Origin: Chromobacterium sp. IIBBL 290-4
GTDB lineage: Bacteria; Pseudomonadota; Gammaproteobacteria; Burkholderiales; Chromobacteriaceae
Reading direction: 5' to 3'
Assembly (NCBI RefSeq): GCF_024207115.1
Contig: NZ_CP100128.1
Coordinates: 4,774,001 to 4,838,000 of the forward strand
DNA: 64,000 nt
Position numbers and translations under genes: made by a program. Shown in pieces: positions 16,349 to 25,192 of the stretch. Position 1 is the stretch's first letter. Each line of letters begins with the position of its first letter. The notes beneath the pieces were generated by a model. It was not told where the DNA came from, did not search any database, and saw only the letters and a program-made list of their open reading frames with translations.

Positions 16349-16367
16349 AATGATAAATATTATCATT
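16349..16367. promoter_or_regulatory. Fur box between fes and the TonB-dependent receptor
   Basis: The 19-mer AATGATAAATATTATCATT is an inverted repeat with 8-bp arms (AATGATAA / TTATCATT) around ATA. It closely matches the Fur consensus GATAATGATAATCATTATC. It sits in the A+T-rich divergent promoter region, so Fur could repress both the receptor and the fes-mbtH-NRPS operon when iron is plentiful. Confidence 0.85.
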
Positions 16368-16516
16368 CGTATCTGTTGATCGCAACGATCCCGAACGGCC
16401 ACGACGGCCGCTCATGTTCCGCACGCCGCAATAGCCAACGATTCCTCGCCAGCCAGACGACGCCGCAGAACTGACGCTGATCGGCTCACAACAATCACAA
16501 TGAGGAATATGGAACG

Positions 16517-18583
16517 ATGAAAAAAGCGCCGCGCCGCCAACATAAAGCCCTGACACAAGCCACTTTGCTGGCCCTGGCCTGCCTGGGCGGACTGCCCCAC
16601 TCCGTCCAGGCCGCGCCTGCGGATACCCAAGACAATCAAACCACGCTGCCCGCCGTGACCGTCACCGGCGAGAAGGTCAAACGCTCGCTGAAAGACACCA
16701 CCACCGCAGTATCCGTGCTGCGCGACGTGGACAACGGCGAAACCAAGTCCATTTACGATTCCGTAGTCGCCACCCCCAACGCCACTGCCAACGGCGCCGG
16801 CATCATCAATATCCGCGGCGTGGAAGGCACTGGCCCCGGCACCGGCTATAACACGCTGGCCTCCGGCTCCCGCCCGCGCGTCAGCACCACCGTGGACGGC
16901 CTGACGGAAAGCTGGAACGGCCAGCGCTATGTCGACGCCAGCCCGTGGGATGTGGAACAGGTGGAAGTGCTGCGCGGACCGCAATCGACCACCCAGGGCC
17001 GCAACACCCTGGCCGGCGCCATCGTGGTGAATACCAAGGACCCGACTTTCGACTGGGAAGGCGCATTGCGCGCCGGCTACGAAAACAAAGCTGGCAAAAC
17101 CACGCTGGCCGGCATGGTTTCCGGCCCGATCACCGAAGAGCTGGCCTTCCGCCTGAGCGCCGAAGGCCTGGACGGCCACAGCTACATCAACTACCCCGGC
17201 GCCATGCCCTGGGACGGCTCCAAGGTGAGCAACAGCAATGTCCGCGGCAAGCTGCTGTGGAAACCCGGCGCCGTGCCCGGCTTCACCGCCAAGCTGACGG
17301 TTTCTCATCGCGAAAACAAGGGCGAGTACCTGAACTACGTCGATGGCTATTATTTCGACTACAATAATGGCCGCAAAGAAATTCAGGCCCGGACGCAGGA
17401 CTCGTCCAACGACACCGTCAGCACCGATTTGCAATACCAGTTCAACAGCGACTGGAGCGCCAATCTGCTGCTGGGCCATGCCGACAATGTCAGCGCCTTC
17501 AAGGACACCCAGGATTTCCGCATGCGGCTGGACGAGAAGAGCAATACCGCGGAAGCGCGCCTGAATTACGCGCCGGAAAACGGCTGGCTGAGCGGCATGA
17601 TCGGCGCTTACTACTATGACCGCGATCAGAACATGGACGCGCAAACCAGCATGAAGGCGAAGGACAAGGTCAAAACCACCTCCTTGTACGGCGAGGCCAC
17701 CTTCCGCCTGAACCCGCAGTGGAGCCTGGGCCTGGGCGGCCGCATTGAGCGCGAAACCCAACGCCGCGACATCACCGGCGGTCCGGGAACGCCTCGCGAG
17801 GGCCAGGCCCACTACGACATCGGCGATACGCTGTTCCTGCCGAAAGCCGAAATCACTTATAAACTCAGCCCCACCACCACCCTGGGCGCATCGGTGCGCA
17901 AGGGATACAACGCCGGCGGTTCCGGCCTGGACGACAATACCGACAAGGTCACCAAGGTCACCACCTACACCTACTACACCTACGAAAAAGAAGAAGTCAC
18001 TGCCTACGAGCTGAGCAGCCGCTCCACCTTCTGGAACGAACGCGTCAGCCTGAACGCCAACGCCTTCTTCAATCAGTACACCGATTATCAGGCCATCCTG
18101 AACCGGCGCTTCACCAACATCCCCAAAGGCGAGAGCTATGGCCTGGAGCTGGAAGCCAAAGCCCGCGTCACCCCCAAACTGACGGTCAGCGCCGGCCTGG
18201 GCCTGCTCAATACCGAAGTGACCCAAGGCACGGCCGCCAATCCGGAAATCAAGGGCAAACAGTTCAACTACGCTCCGCACATGACGCTCAACCTGGGCTT
18301 CAAGCAGAAGCTGATCAACGGCTTCTACGTGGGCGGCAGCCTGAATCGCGTAGGCTCTTACTACTCGGAAATCACCAATGACCGCTCGGCCATCGCCGGC
18401 GGCTACACGGTTGCCAATCTGAATGCGGGCTATGAGGATGCGCGCTGGGGCGTTCGCGCTTACGTCAACAACCTGACTAATCGCAACCAGCTGGTATCGC
18501 AGATCAGCGTGGCCGGCCAATACGTTGTCGGCGTGGTCGGCGCGCCGCGCACCGTTGGCATGACTGTGGATTACCACTTCTAA
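16517..18583 (+). CDS. TonB-dependent outer-membrane siderophore receptor
   Basis: The 688-residue protein is an outer-membrane transporter that should import the ferric siderophore made by the adjacent NRPS, using TonB-ExbB-ExbD energy. A signal peptide (about 1-32, ending SVQA) precedes a TonB-box-like LPAVTVTG and a plug domain with IINIRGVEGTG and VEVLRGPQSTTQGRNTLAG. The long beta-barrel ends in VDYHF with C-terminal phenylalanine, as usual for barrel proteins. GAGGAA lies about 10 nt upstream of the ATG. Divergence from fes with a shared Fur box mirrors fepA/fes. The ligand is inferred from context. Confidence 0.93.
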   Translation: MKKAPRRQHKALTQATLLALACLGGLPHSVQAAPADTQDNQTTLPAVTVTGEKVKRSLKDTTTAVSVLRDVDNGETKSIYDSVVATPNATANGAGIINIRGVEGTGPGTGYNTLASGSRPRVSTTVDGLTESWNGQRYVDASPWDVEQVEVLRGPQSTTQGRNTLAGAIVVNTKDPTFDWEGALRAGYENKAGKTTLAGMVSGPITEELAFRLSAEGLDGHSYINYPGAMPWDGSKVSNSNVRGKLLWKPGAVPGFTAKLTVSHRENKGEYLNYVDGYYFDYNNGRKEIQARTQDSSNDTVSTDLQYQFNSDWSANLLLGHADNVSAFKDTQDFRMRLDEKSNTAEARLNYAPENGWLSGMIGAYYYDRDQNMDAQTSMKAKDKVKTTSLYGEATFRLNPQWSLGLGGRIERETQRRDITGGPGTPREGQAHYDIGDTLFLPKAEITYKLSPTTTLGASVRKGYNAGGSGLDDNTDKVTKVTTYTYYTYEKEEVTAYELSSRSTFWNERVSLNANAFFNQYTDYQAILNRRFTNIPKGESYGLELEAKARVTPKLTVSAGLGLLNTEVTQGTAANPEIKGKQFNYAPHMTLNLGFKQKLINGFYVGGSLNRVGSYYSEITNDRSAIAGGYTVANLNAGYEDARWGVRAYVNNLTNRNQLVSQISVAGQYVVGVVGAPRTVGMTVDYHF

Positions 18584-18617
18584 GCCAAGCTCTCGCCCCA
18601 AGGGCCAGGCAAGCGCG

Positions 18618-18648
18618 ACAAGGCCGCCGATATGGCGGCCTTGTCTAT
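18618..18648 (+). terminator. Terminator hairpin after the siderophore receptor
   Basis: A perfect 11-bp stem, ACAAGGCCGCC (18618-18628) and GGCGGCCTTGT (18634-18644), with a 5-nt loop lies 35 bp after the receptor stop. Only a weak T-containing tail follows (TCTATAC). Confidence 0.65.
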
Positions 18649-18735
18649 ACATCTGCCGTCCGGCCTTGCGCCGGCGCGGCTTTGCCGGGAAGATGCGCTT
18701 CATTGCCGCCGCCGGCGCCCCTCCCCACTCGACTC

Positions 18736-19185
18736 ATGACCGCAAACACTCTCGCCTGGGACCGACCAAACCCATTCACGCTGGCGCTTGCGCCACAAGC
18801 CGAAGACATTGATGGCTTGCAGCACACCAATAACGCCGTTTATGCCCGCTGGTGCGAGCAGGCCGGCTGGGCGCATTCGCAAGAACTGGGCTTATCGATA
18901 GACGACTATCGCCGCCTGGACCGCGGCATGGCCATCCGCCGCGGCGAATACGACTACCTCCTCCCCACCGCGGAAGGCGAAGCGCTGCTGCTGGGCACCT
19001 GGCTGCAGCCGGGCGACAGCGGCGCGGCCATGCAGCGGCATTTTCAGCTGCTGCGGCTGAGCGATGGCAAAACGGTGCTGCGCGCGCGCTGGGATCTGGT
19101 ATGCATCAAGCTGTCCAGCGGACGGCCCAAGCGGCTGCCGCCTGAGTTCAGCGCCGCCTATCTGTCCGCCATGGCGGACCAGTAA
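18736..19185 (+). CDS. 4HBT-family hotdog acyl-CoA thioesterase
   Basis: The 149-residue protein is a hotdog-fold thioesterase of the 4-hydroxybenzoyl-CoA/YbgC type, which hydrolyses acyl-CoA or acyl-carrier thioesters. The motif DIDGLQHTNNAVYARWCEQAGW corresponds to the usual D-x-D-x-x-G-H-x-N-N active-site helix, with Gln in place of the usual Gly before His. The ATG at 18736 is chosen, although an in-frame TTG exists at 18682; neither has a clear ribosome site. It lies downstream of the receptor but beyond its terminator, so a role like that of EntH (proofreading of misloaded carriers) is only a possibility. Confidence 0.8.
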   Translation: MTANTLAWDRPNPFTLALAPQAEDIDGLQHTNNAVYARWCEQAGWAHSQELGLSIDDYRRLDRGMAIRRGEYDYLLPTAEGEALLLGTWLQPGDSGAAMQRHFQLLRLSDGKTVLRARWDLVCIKLSSGRPKRLPPEFSAAYLSAMADQ

Positions 19186-19245
19186 GCGCCGGCAGCAATC
19201 CCGAGCAGATCGGCCTCTGGCTTGAGGCCATGCCTCTAAAACCAG

Positions 19246-19272
19246 CATGGCCGCAAGCGCGGCCATGTTTTC
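19246..19272 (+). terminator. Terminator between convergent thioesterase and cheV genes
   Basis: The stem CATGGCCGC / GCGGCCATG (19246-19254 / 19259-19267) with loop AAGC is followed by TTTT on the plus strand. On the minus strand a TTTT run follows a few bases later, so it may serve cheV as well. Confidence 0.75.
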
Positions 19273-19293
19273 CGTCCGCCTGGATAGCTTCGG

Positions 19294-20247
19294 CTACGCC
19301 GCTTTATCCAGGAACAGCATCTCTTTGAGCTTGTTGGCCAGTTTTTGCGGCTCGTCCTTGGATACGTAGGCATCCACGCCCACGGACTCGCCCAGCTTCT
19401 TATTGGCCATGCCCGACAAAGACGAGTGCATCAGCACCGGGATGCCGGCGAAACGGCCGTCCTCCTTGATCATCTTGGTCAGCATATAGCCATCCATCTC
19501 CGGCATTTCCACATCGGTGAGGATCAGATGCAGGTCCTGGTTGAGCTTGCGGCCTGCCGCCTCGGCCTGCTGCGCCATTTTCTGCAGCGTTTCCCAGCCG
19601 CGCATGCCGTTCATTTCCGAGCCATAGCGGATATGCATCGCATCCAGCGTGCGCTCGATCTGCTTGCGCGCCACCGCGCTGTCGTCGGCGAAGAAGATGT
19701 AACGATCCTCCTTCACCGGCTCGATGGCGATATAGCTCTGCGTCTCCTCCATCATGCAGGTTTCAGCCAGCACCTTTTCCACATCCATCATCATCACCAG
19801 CGTGCCGTTTTCCAGCTCGGTGACAGCCGTGACCAAGCCGGCCATCCGGTTGGTGATCATGTCCGGCGGCACCCGCATCGACGACCAATCCAGCCGCAGA
19901 ATGGTGTCCACCCCCTCCACCAGAAAGCCTTGGGTATGGCCGTTGTATTCCGTGATGATCATGATTTCCGGCTTGTCCTGGGTCACGATGCCGGTGTATT
20001 TGGCCAGATCGATCACCGGCACCAGCGCGCCGCGCAGGCTGACCATGCCCTCCACCGAGGACGGCATCTCCGGCGCCGTGGTGATCTCCGGCGTGCGCAT
20101 CACCTCGCGCACCTTGAATACATTGATGCCGAACACCTCCTTGCGGCCGGTGCGCTGGTCATCCCCCAAGGTGAACAACAGAATTTCCAGTTTATTGGTG
20201 CCGGCCAGCTTGGTTCGGGCATCGATTTTTTTCAGCAGGTCCGACAT
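19294..20247 (-). CDS. cheV: Chemotaxis coupling protein CheV (CheW-receiver)
   Basis: The 317-residue protein joins an N-terminal CheW-like domain (about 20-170), which couples chemoreceptors to CheA, to a C-terminal receiver domain (about 182-315). The receiver has the acidic pair in FADDS (188-189), phospho-acceptor Asp245 in LILTDVEMPEMDG and Lys297 in VSKDEP, so it should be phosphorylatable and tune adaptation. The gene stands alone on the minus strand, with no other chemotaxis gene in the window. The ATG is at 20245-20247. Confidence 0.95.
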   Translation of the reverse strand: MSDLLKKIDARTKLAGTNKLEILLFTLGDDQRTGRKEVFGINVFKVREVMRTPEITTAPEMPSSVEGMVSLRGALVPVIDLAKYTGIVTQDKPEIMIITEYNGHTQGFLVEGVDTILRLDWSSMRVPPDMITNRMAGLVTAVTELENGTLVMMMDVEKVLAETCMMEETQSYIAIEPVKEDRYIFFADDSAVARKQIERTLDAMHIRYGSEMNGMRGWETLQKMAQQAEAAGRKLNQDLHLILTDVEMPEMDGYMLTKMIKEDGRFAGIPVLMHSSLSGMANKKLGESVGVDAYVSKDEPQKLANKLKEMLFLDKAA

Positions 20248-20360
20248 GGCGGCTTCCTTGGATAAAAACTGATTAAGTGTTTCTTTATAGTAAATATCAA
20301 AGACAAGACTGGTCTATCCCCAGCGACAGCCTGGCGGCTTGTTTGCTATGCTGGCGCATC

Positions 20361-20371
20361 TGGTCAGACCA
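20361..20371. promoter_or_regulatory. PdhR/FadR-type operator upstream of the GntR gene
   Basis: TGGTCAGACCA is a perfect inverted repeat (TGGTC-A-GACCA), extended to CTGGTCAGACCAAT. It fits the TGGTnnnACCA core recognised by PdhR and related FadR-subfamily regulators. It lies 28 bp before the pdhR start codon, suggesting autoregulation. Confidence 0.65.
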
Positions 20372-20399
20372 ATATTCCGCAACGGATTCATCACGCATC

Positions 20400-21170
20400 A
20401 TGGCTTACCCCAAAGTCACCCTGCCCAAGCTGTCCGACATGATCGTGCAGCAGCTGGAAAAACGCATACTCGACGGCGTGCTCAAACCCGGCGATCGCCT
20501 GCCTCCCGAGCGCCAGCTGGCCGAGGAGTTCGGCGTGTCGCGGCCATCCCTGCGCGAGGCCATCCAGCAACTGGTTTCGCGCGGACTGCTGTCCAGCCGC
20601 CAGGGAGGCGGCACTTGGGTGACGGATCGATTGGAGACGGCGTTTTCCGATCCTTGGGAAAAGATGCTGAATCTGCACGAAGAACTGCATGGCGACCTGC
20701 TGGAGTTCCGCCGCGTGCTGGAAGGGACGGTGGCGCGCTGCGCGGCCAGCCGCGCCACGCCGGCCGACCTGGAGCGGCTGCAACGCTGCGTGGACCGCCT
20801 GCAAAAAGCCTACCGCGGCGGCGATCTCGCCGAACAGGCCCAGGCCGATGTGGAGTTTCATCAGGCAGTGGCGGAGGCTTCGCACAATGTCTTGTTCGCC
20901 CACCTGTCCGGCAGCCTGCTGGCCATGCTGCAGCGCCATGTGAAGGACAATATCGCCAACCTGTTCGCCGTCGGCGAGGTGGCCGAAGCCTTGCGCGAAC
21001 AACATCTGGCGATCTGGCAGGCGATACGCGACCGTCAGCCCGATGCCGCGCAACAGGCGGCGGAGCGGCACATCGATTTTGTCGCCGACACGCTGCAAAA
21101 CCAGATGCTGCAGGCCGAACGCGACGCCCGAGCCCGCATGCGGCTGGCCCAGGAAAACACCGGGCGTTGA
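20400..21170 (+). CDS. pdhR: GntR-family transcriptional regulator, PdhR type
   Basis: The 256-residue protein has an N-terminal winged helix (about 10-75: LKPGDRLPPERQLAEEFGVS then RPSLREAIQQL and RQGGGTWV) and a C-terminal FCD ligand domain (LEFRRVLEGTVARCAA; the metal-site helices contain HQAVAEASHN and ERHIDF). The start MAYPKVTLPKLSD matches E. coli PdhR, the pyruvate-responsive repressor of pyruvate dehydrogenase, almost residue for residue in pattern. An LldR or GlcC role cannot be excluded because no target operon is adjacent. The ATG at 20400 is chosen over upstream in-frame codons that precede the operator. Confidence 0.88.
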   Translation: MAYPKVTLPKLSDMIVQQLEKRILDGVLKPGDRLPPERQLAEEFGVSRPSLREAIQQLVSRGLLSSRQGGGTWVTDRLETAFSDPWEKMLNLHEELHGDLLEFRRVLEGTVARCAASRATPADLERLQRCVDRLQKAYRGGDLAEQAQADVEFHQAVAEASHNVLFAHLSGSLLAMLQRHVKDNIANLFAVGEVAEALREQHLAIWQAIRDRQPDAAQQAAERHIDFVADTLQNQMLQAERDARARMRLAQENTGR

Positions 21171-21190
21171 CTCCCGCGCAGCGCCATGAG

Positions 21191-21223
21191 AAAAGCCGCG
21201 CGTCTTTCGACTGCGCGGCTTTC
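21191..21223. terminator. Bidirectional terminator between pdhR and hldD
   Basis: AAAGCCGCGC (21192-21201) pairs with GCGCGGCTTT (21213-21222), with an 11-nt loop between the convergent genes. The A and T flanks let it work in either direction. Confidence 0.7.
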
Positions 21224-21246
21224 GCATGCATCCCTCAGGCCTGCGC

Positions 21247-22248
21247 TCAGCCCTGGCGGCTCACCAGCCAATCCACATAGCGATTGACGCCCTCGCTCAC
21301 CGACAACATCGGGGCTTGGTAGCCCGCTTCGCGCAGCTTGGCGATGTCGGCCTGGGTAAAGCTTTGGTACTTGCCCTTGAGCGCGTCCGGGAAGGGCACG
21401 TATTCGACGATGCCCTGGCTGACCATGTCCTCCAGGCTCAACTCCGGCTTGCCTTCGTGGCGGCGGCAGGCATTGACGGTAGCGTGCGCCACATCGTTGA
21501 AGGGCTGCGAACGGCCGCTGCCCAGGTTGAAGATGCCGCTCTTGCCCGGATTGTCCAGGAAGTGCAGGTTGACCTTGACCACATCCTCCACCGAGACGAA
21601 GTCGCGGCTTTGCATGCCGTCGCCCCAGCCGTCCCAGCCGCCGAACAGCTTGACCTTGCCGTGCTCCCGATACTGGTTGAAATGGTGGAAAGCCACCGAG
21701 GCCATGCGGCCCTTGTGCTGTTCGCGCGGGCCGTAAACATTGAAATAGCGGAAACCCACCGCCTGTGCGGACAGGCCTTCCTTGATGCGGCGGCGCAGCA
21801 CCTGGTCGAACAGGAACTTGGAATAGCCGTAGACGTTGAGCGGGCCTTCGTACTCGCGCTGCTCCTTGAACTCGGTGCCCTTGCCATAGGTGGCGGCGCT
21901 GGACGCGAACAGGAACTGGATTTCCTCGTGCTGACAGTAGTCGAACAAGGCCAGCGTGTACTGATAGTTGTTGTCCATCATGTACTTGCCGTCATGGTTC
22001 ATCGTATCGGAGCACGCGCCCTGATGCAGGATGGCGGACAGCTCGCCCTCGTACTCGCCGTCCAGCAGCAGATGCAGAAACTCGTGCTTGTCGAGGTAAT
22101 GGCTGATTTCGCAATCGACCAGATTGTGGAATTTGTCGCCACTGGACAGATTGTCCACGGCGATGATGTCGGTGATGCCGCGCTGGTTCAAACCCTTGAC
22201 CAGGTTGGAACCGATGAAGCCGGCAGCGCCGGTGACGACTATGGTCAT
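21247..22248 (-). CDS. hldD: ADP-L-glycero-D-manno-heptose 6-epimerase
   Basis: The 333-residue short-chain dehydrogenase-fold enzyme converts ADP-D-glycero-D-manno-heptose to the L form used in the inner core of lipopolysaccharide. The nucleotide-binding motif GAAGFIGSN (7-15) and the catalytic Tyr140-xxx-Lys144 (YGYSK) with Ser116 are present, and [15 protein letters not shown] is diagnostic for HldD. AAGGATC precedes the ATG. It is the last gene of the envelope cluster, 46 bp after the DUF924 gene, and works with the kinase encoded upstream at 22900-23862. Confidence 0.96.
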   Translation of the reverse strand: MTIVVTGAAGFIGSNLVKGLNQRGITDIIAVDNLSSGDKFHNLVDCEISHYLDKHEFLHLLLDGEYEGELSAILHQGACSDTMNHDGKYMMDNNYQYTLALFDYCQHEEIQFLFASSAATYGKGTEFKEQREYEGPLNVYGYSKFLFDQVLRRRIKEGLSAQAVGFRYFNVYGPREQHKGRMASVAFHHFNQYREHGKVKLFGGWDGWGDGMQSRDFVSVEDVVKVNLHFLDNPGKSGIFNLGSGRSQPFNDVAHATVNACRRHEGKPELSLEDMVSQGIVEYVPFPDALKGKYQSFTQADIAKLREAGYQAPMLSVSEGVNRYVDWLVSRQG

Positions 22249-22294
22249 GTCTTGATCCTTGTTCGGCTATGGACCGCTTGGGTCCGGAATTCGT

Positions 22295-22882
22295 TCAAAA
22301 GCCCGCGCCCGGCTCGGCCAGATAGGACAACTCTTCCGCGGTGCTGGTTCTGCCCAAGGCCGCGTTGCGATGCGGAAAACGGCCGAAACGCGCGATCACC
22401 TCGCCATGGCGGCGGGCGTAATCGTAAAAGTTCGAGCCCGGCAGCTGCGCGTCCAGCGCGGCAAACAGCTCAAGCGAGCGATGCTGGTCGGCCAGCGTCT
22501 CGCTGTGTTCGAAAGGCAGATAGACAAACACGCGCGCCATCGGCGGCAAAGCCTGATCCAGGCCGGCCGCCAGCGCCTGGCTCGCGCCCTGGCGGGCCTG
22601 GGCGTCGGTGGCGAAGGCCCGCGCCTCGCCGCGGAACAGATTGCGCGGAAACTGGTCGGCGACGATCAGCCAGGCCAGCGCGGCTCGCGGGCTGGCGCCA
22701 TCGAACGGCAGCGCCCCGCGCTCCAGGCTTTCCCATAAGGCGAGAAAGCGTTGGCGGATGTCCGCGTCGAAGGCGTCGTCGCGCTGAAACCAGGCCGAGC
22801 GGCCGCGGCTCAGCGCCGCGTCGTCCGCGCCGTCGAACCAGAACGCAAGCACTTCGTCTATCTGTCCCGCGCGCATCGCCAT
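22295..22882 (-). CDS. DUF924 family protein
   Basis: This 195-residue protein belongs to the uncharacterised DUF924 family, alpha-helical and possibly TPR-like. Family signatures seen are VLAFWF at the start, WFQRDDAFDADIRQRF, LIVADQFPRNLFRG, FVYLPFEHSE and a C-terminal RFGRFPHRNAALGR. The ATG at 22880-22882 has GGGAG 5 nt upstream; ATG 22876 is an alternative. It lies between the heptose kinase (17 bp away) and hldD (46 bp), which suggests co-transcription, but no function in heptose synthesis is known. Confidence 0.85.
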   Translation of the reverse strand: MAMRAGQIDEVLAFWFDGADDAALSRGRSAWFQRDDAFDADIRQRFLALWESLERGALPFDGASPRAALAWLIVADQFPRNLFRGEARAFATDAQARQGASQALAAGLDQALPPMARVFVYLPFEHSETLADQHRSLELFAALDAQLPGSNFYDYARRHGEVIARFGRFPHRNAALGRTSTAEELSYLAEPGAGF

Positions 22883-22899
22883 GCCTGCTCCCGCTTGTC

Positions 22900-23862
22900 T
22901 TATTGGGCGAACAGCTCGCCCTGGCTGCATACTGCGGTGCCCAGTTTGCCCACCACCACGCCAGCGGCCGCATTGGCCAGGCTCATCGCCGCCGGCATCT
23001 CCAGCCCGGCGGCCAGCGCCAGGCCCAAGGTGCCGATCACGGTATCTCCGGCGCCGGACACATCGTAGACCTCACGGGCGAAAGTGGGCTGATGCAAGGC
23101 GCCGGACTCGCGGAACAGCGTCATGCCCTCCTCGCTGCGGGTGACCAACAGCGCGTCCAGGTTCAGCTCCTCGCGCAGGGCCTGGGCCTTGGCTGTCAAA
23201 GCGGCCTCGTCCTTCCAGCTGCCCGCCACCTGGCGGAACTCGCTGCGATTGGGCGTCAGCAGCGTGGCGCCGGCGTATTTGCTGTAATCATCGCCCTTGG
23301 GATCGATCAGCACCGGTTTGCCCGCCGCGCGCGCCAGGCGGATCATGTCCGCGACATGCGCCAGGCCGCCCTTGCCGTAATCGGACAAGATCACCACGTC
23401 ATGCTCGGTCACAATCTCGGCGAACTCCTCCAGCTTGCCAGCCAGGATTTCATGGCTGGGCGCGTCCTCGAAGTCCAGGCGGATCAGTTGCTGCTGCCGC
23501 GCCACCACGCGCAGTTTCACGGTGGTGTCGATATTCGGGTCGCGTTTGAGCGAGGTGGCGATGCCGTCGGCCTGCAGCAGGCGCTCCAGCGCGTCCGCAG
23601 CCTCGTCGTCGCCCACCACCGATAAAATGGTGGCCAGGCCGCCCAGGCCGGCGATATTGCGCGCCACATTGGCCGCGCCGCCGGCGCGCTCCTCGCTGCG
23701 GGAGATCTTGGCGACCGGCACCGGCGCCTCGGGGGAGATCCGCGACACATCGCCGAACCAGTAGCGGTCCAGCATCACGTCGCCCACCACCAGCACGCTG
23801 GCCTTGGCCAGTTTCTCGGCAAGCAGGGCCGCATCCAGCCCCAAGTCTTGCATGATACCCAT
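22900..23862 (-). CDS. rfaE1: D-glycero-beta-D-manno-heptose-7-phosphate kinase (RfaE domain I)
   Basis: The 320-residue PfkB/ribokinase-fold enzyme phosphorylates heptose 7-phosphate at C1 on the way to ADP-heptose for lipopolysaccharide. RAGGAANVARNIAGLG and the catalytic DVSGAGDTVIG motif near the C terminus identify it. It is the stand-alone kinase form; the adenylyltransferase half (RfaE2), fused in enterobacterial HldE, is missing and must be a separate gene outside the window. It follows ugd by 10 bp. The start could be 23862 or the ATG nine bases downstream. Confidence 0.95.
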   Translation of the reverse strand: MGIMQDLGLDAALLAEKLAKASVLVVGDVMLDRYWFGDVSRISPEAPVPVAKISRSEERAGGAANVARNIAGLGGLATILSVVGDDEAADALERLLQADGIATSLKRDPNIDTTVKLRVVARQQQLIRLDFEDAPSHEILAGKLEEFAEIVTEHDVVILSDYGKGGLAHVADMIRLARAAGKPVLIDPKGDDYSKYAGATLLTPNRSEFRQVAGSWKDEAALTAKAQALREELNLDALLVTRSEEGMTLFRESGALHQPTFAREVYDVSGAGDTVIGTLGLALAAGLEMPAAMSLANAAAGVVVGKLGTAVCSQGELFAQ

Positions 23863-23872
23863 GTTCAGTCTT

Positions 23873-25192
23873 TCAGCGGCCTATGGCCAGGTAATCAAAG
23901 CCTTGCTCGCGCAGCCAGGCCGGGTCGTACATATTGCGGCCGTCGAAAATCAACGGCTGTTTCAAGCTGCGGCGGATCTTGTCGAAATCCGGCGCGCGGA
24001 ACATCTTCCACTCGGTAACAATCAACAAGGCGTCCGCATCCGGCAGCGCCTGCATCATGTCGTCGACAAAAGCCAGCCGCGGAATGCCGGCCATCACCCT
24101 TTGCGCCTCATGCGAAGCCACCGGATCGAAGGCGACGATCTCGGCGCCGCGGCGGCTCAGCTCTTCCACCAGCACGCGGCTGGGCGCTTCGCGCATATCG
24201 TCGGTATTCGGCTTGAACGCCAGGCCCCACATGGCGAAACGGCGGCCGGACAGATCGTCGCCGAAGCGAGCCACGATTTTTTCGACAAGCCGCAGCTTTT
24301 GCGCCTCGTTGGCCTCCTCCACCGCCGTCAACACGCGCAGCGTATGGCCGTTTTCCTTGGCCGTCTGCACCAGCGCCTTGACGTCCTTGGGGAAGCAGGA
24401 GCCGCCGTAACCGACGCCCGGATACAGGAAATGGTAGCCGATGCGCGGGTCCGATCCCATGCCCAGCCGCACCTGCTCGATGTCGGCGCCCATGGTCTCG
24501 GCCAGATTGGCCAGCTCGTTCATGAAGGAGATGCGCGTCGCCAGCATGGCGTTGGCGGCGTACTTGGTCAGCTCCGCGGAGCGCACATCCATCAGCAGCA
24601 CGCGTTCGTGATTGCGCTGGAACGGCTTGTACAGGCGGCGCATGATGTCCGCGCCGCGCTCGTCGTCCACGCCGATCACCACGCGGTCCGGACGCATGAA
24701 ATCGTCGATGGCCGCGCCTTCCTTCAGGAATTCCGGATTGGACACCACGCTGAACGGCAGGTCCGCGCCGCGGGCGGCCAACTCTTCGGCGATGACGGCG
24801 CGCACCTTGTCGGCCGTGCCCACCGGCACCGTGGACTTGTCCACCACCACGCGGTAGTCCGTCATGTAGCGGGCGATATTGCGCGCGGCGGCCAATACGT
24901 ACTGCAGGTCGGCGGAGCCGTCCTCATCCGGCGGCGTGCCGACAGCGATGAACTGCACCTCGCCGAAAGCGACCGACTCGGCCACGTCGGTGGTGAAATG
25001 CAGGCGGCCGGCGGCCACATTGCGCTTCACCATCTCTTCCAGGCCCGGTTCGAAAATCGGGATGCCGCCGTTTTGCAGAATCTCGATCTTGCGCGGGTCC
25101 ACATCCAGGCAGCAAACCTGATAGCCGGTTTCAGCCAGGCAGGTGCCGGTGACCAGGCCTACATAGCCGGAGCCGATGACGGTGACTTTCAT
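23873..25192 (-). CDS. ugd: UDP-glucose 6-dehydrogenase
   Basis: The 439-residue enzyme oxidises UDP-glucose to UDP-glucuronate using two NAD+, supplying precursors for capsule, exopolysaccharide or aminoarabinose. The N-terminal Rossmann motif GSGYVG (7-12), FEPGLEEMV, and the catalytic Cys266 in [12 protein letters not shown] are intact. The start codon overlaps the pyrF stop in an ATGA junction, so the two genes are translationally coupled, and rfaE1 follows after 10 bp. Confidence 0.96.
   Translation of the reverse strand: MKVTVIGSGYVGLVTGTCLAETGYQVCCLDVDPRKIEILQNGGIPIFEPGLEEMVKRNVAAGRLHFTTDVAESVAFGEVQFIAVGTPPDEDGSADLQYVLAAARNIARYMTDYRVVVDKSTVPVGTADKVRAVIAEELAARGADLPFSVVSNPEFLKEGAAIDDFMRPDRVVIGVDDERGADIMRRLYKPFQRNHERVLLMDVRSAELTKYAANAMLATRISFMNELANLAETMGADIEQVRLGMGSDPRIGYHFLYPGVGYGGSCFPKDVKALVQTAKENGHTLRVLTAVEEANEAQKLRLVEKIVARFGDDLSGRRFAMWGLAFKPNTDDMREAPSRVLVEELSRRGAEIVAFDPVASHEAQRVMAGIPRLAFVDDMMQALPDADALLIVTEWKMFRAPDFDKIRRSLKQPLIFDGRNMYDPAWLREQGFDYLAIGR

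Noticed and set aside
16412..18703. A 763-codon open frame on the minus strand opposite the TonB-dependent receptor
   Set aside because: Low-complexity Val/Gly/Ala-rich translation without domains; the receptor on the plus strand has signal peptide, plug and barrel motifs.
20301..20320. Second PdhR-like half site (GACTGGTCT) upstream of pdhR
   Set aside because: Only half of the operator symmetry is present; too weak to call beside the perfect site at 20361-20371.
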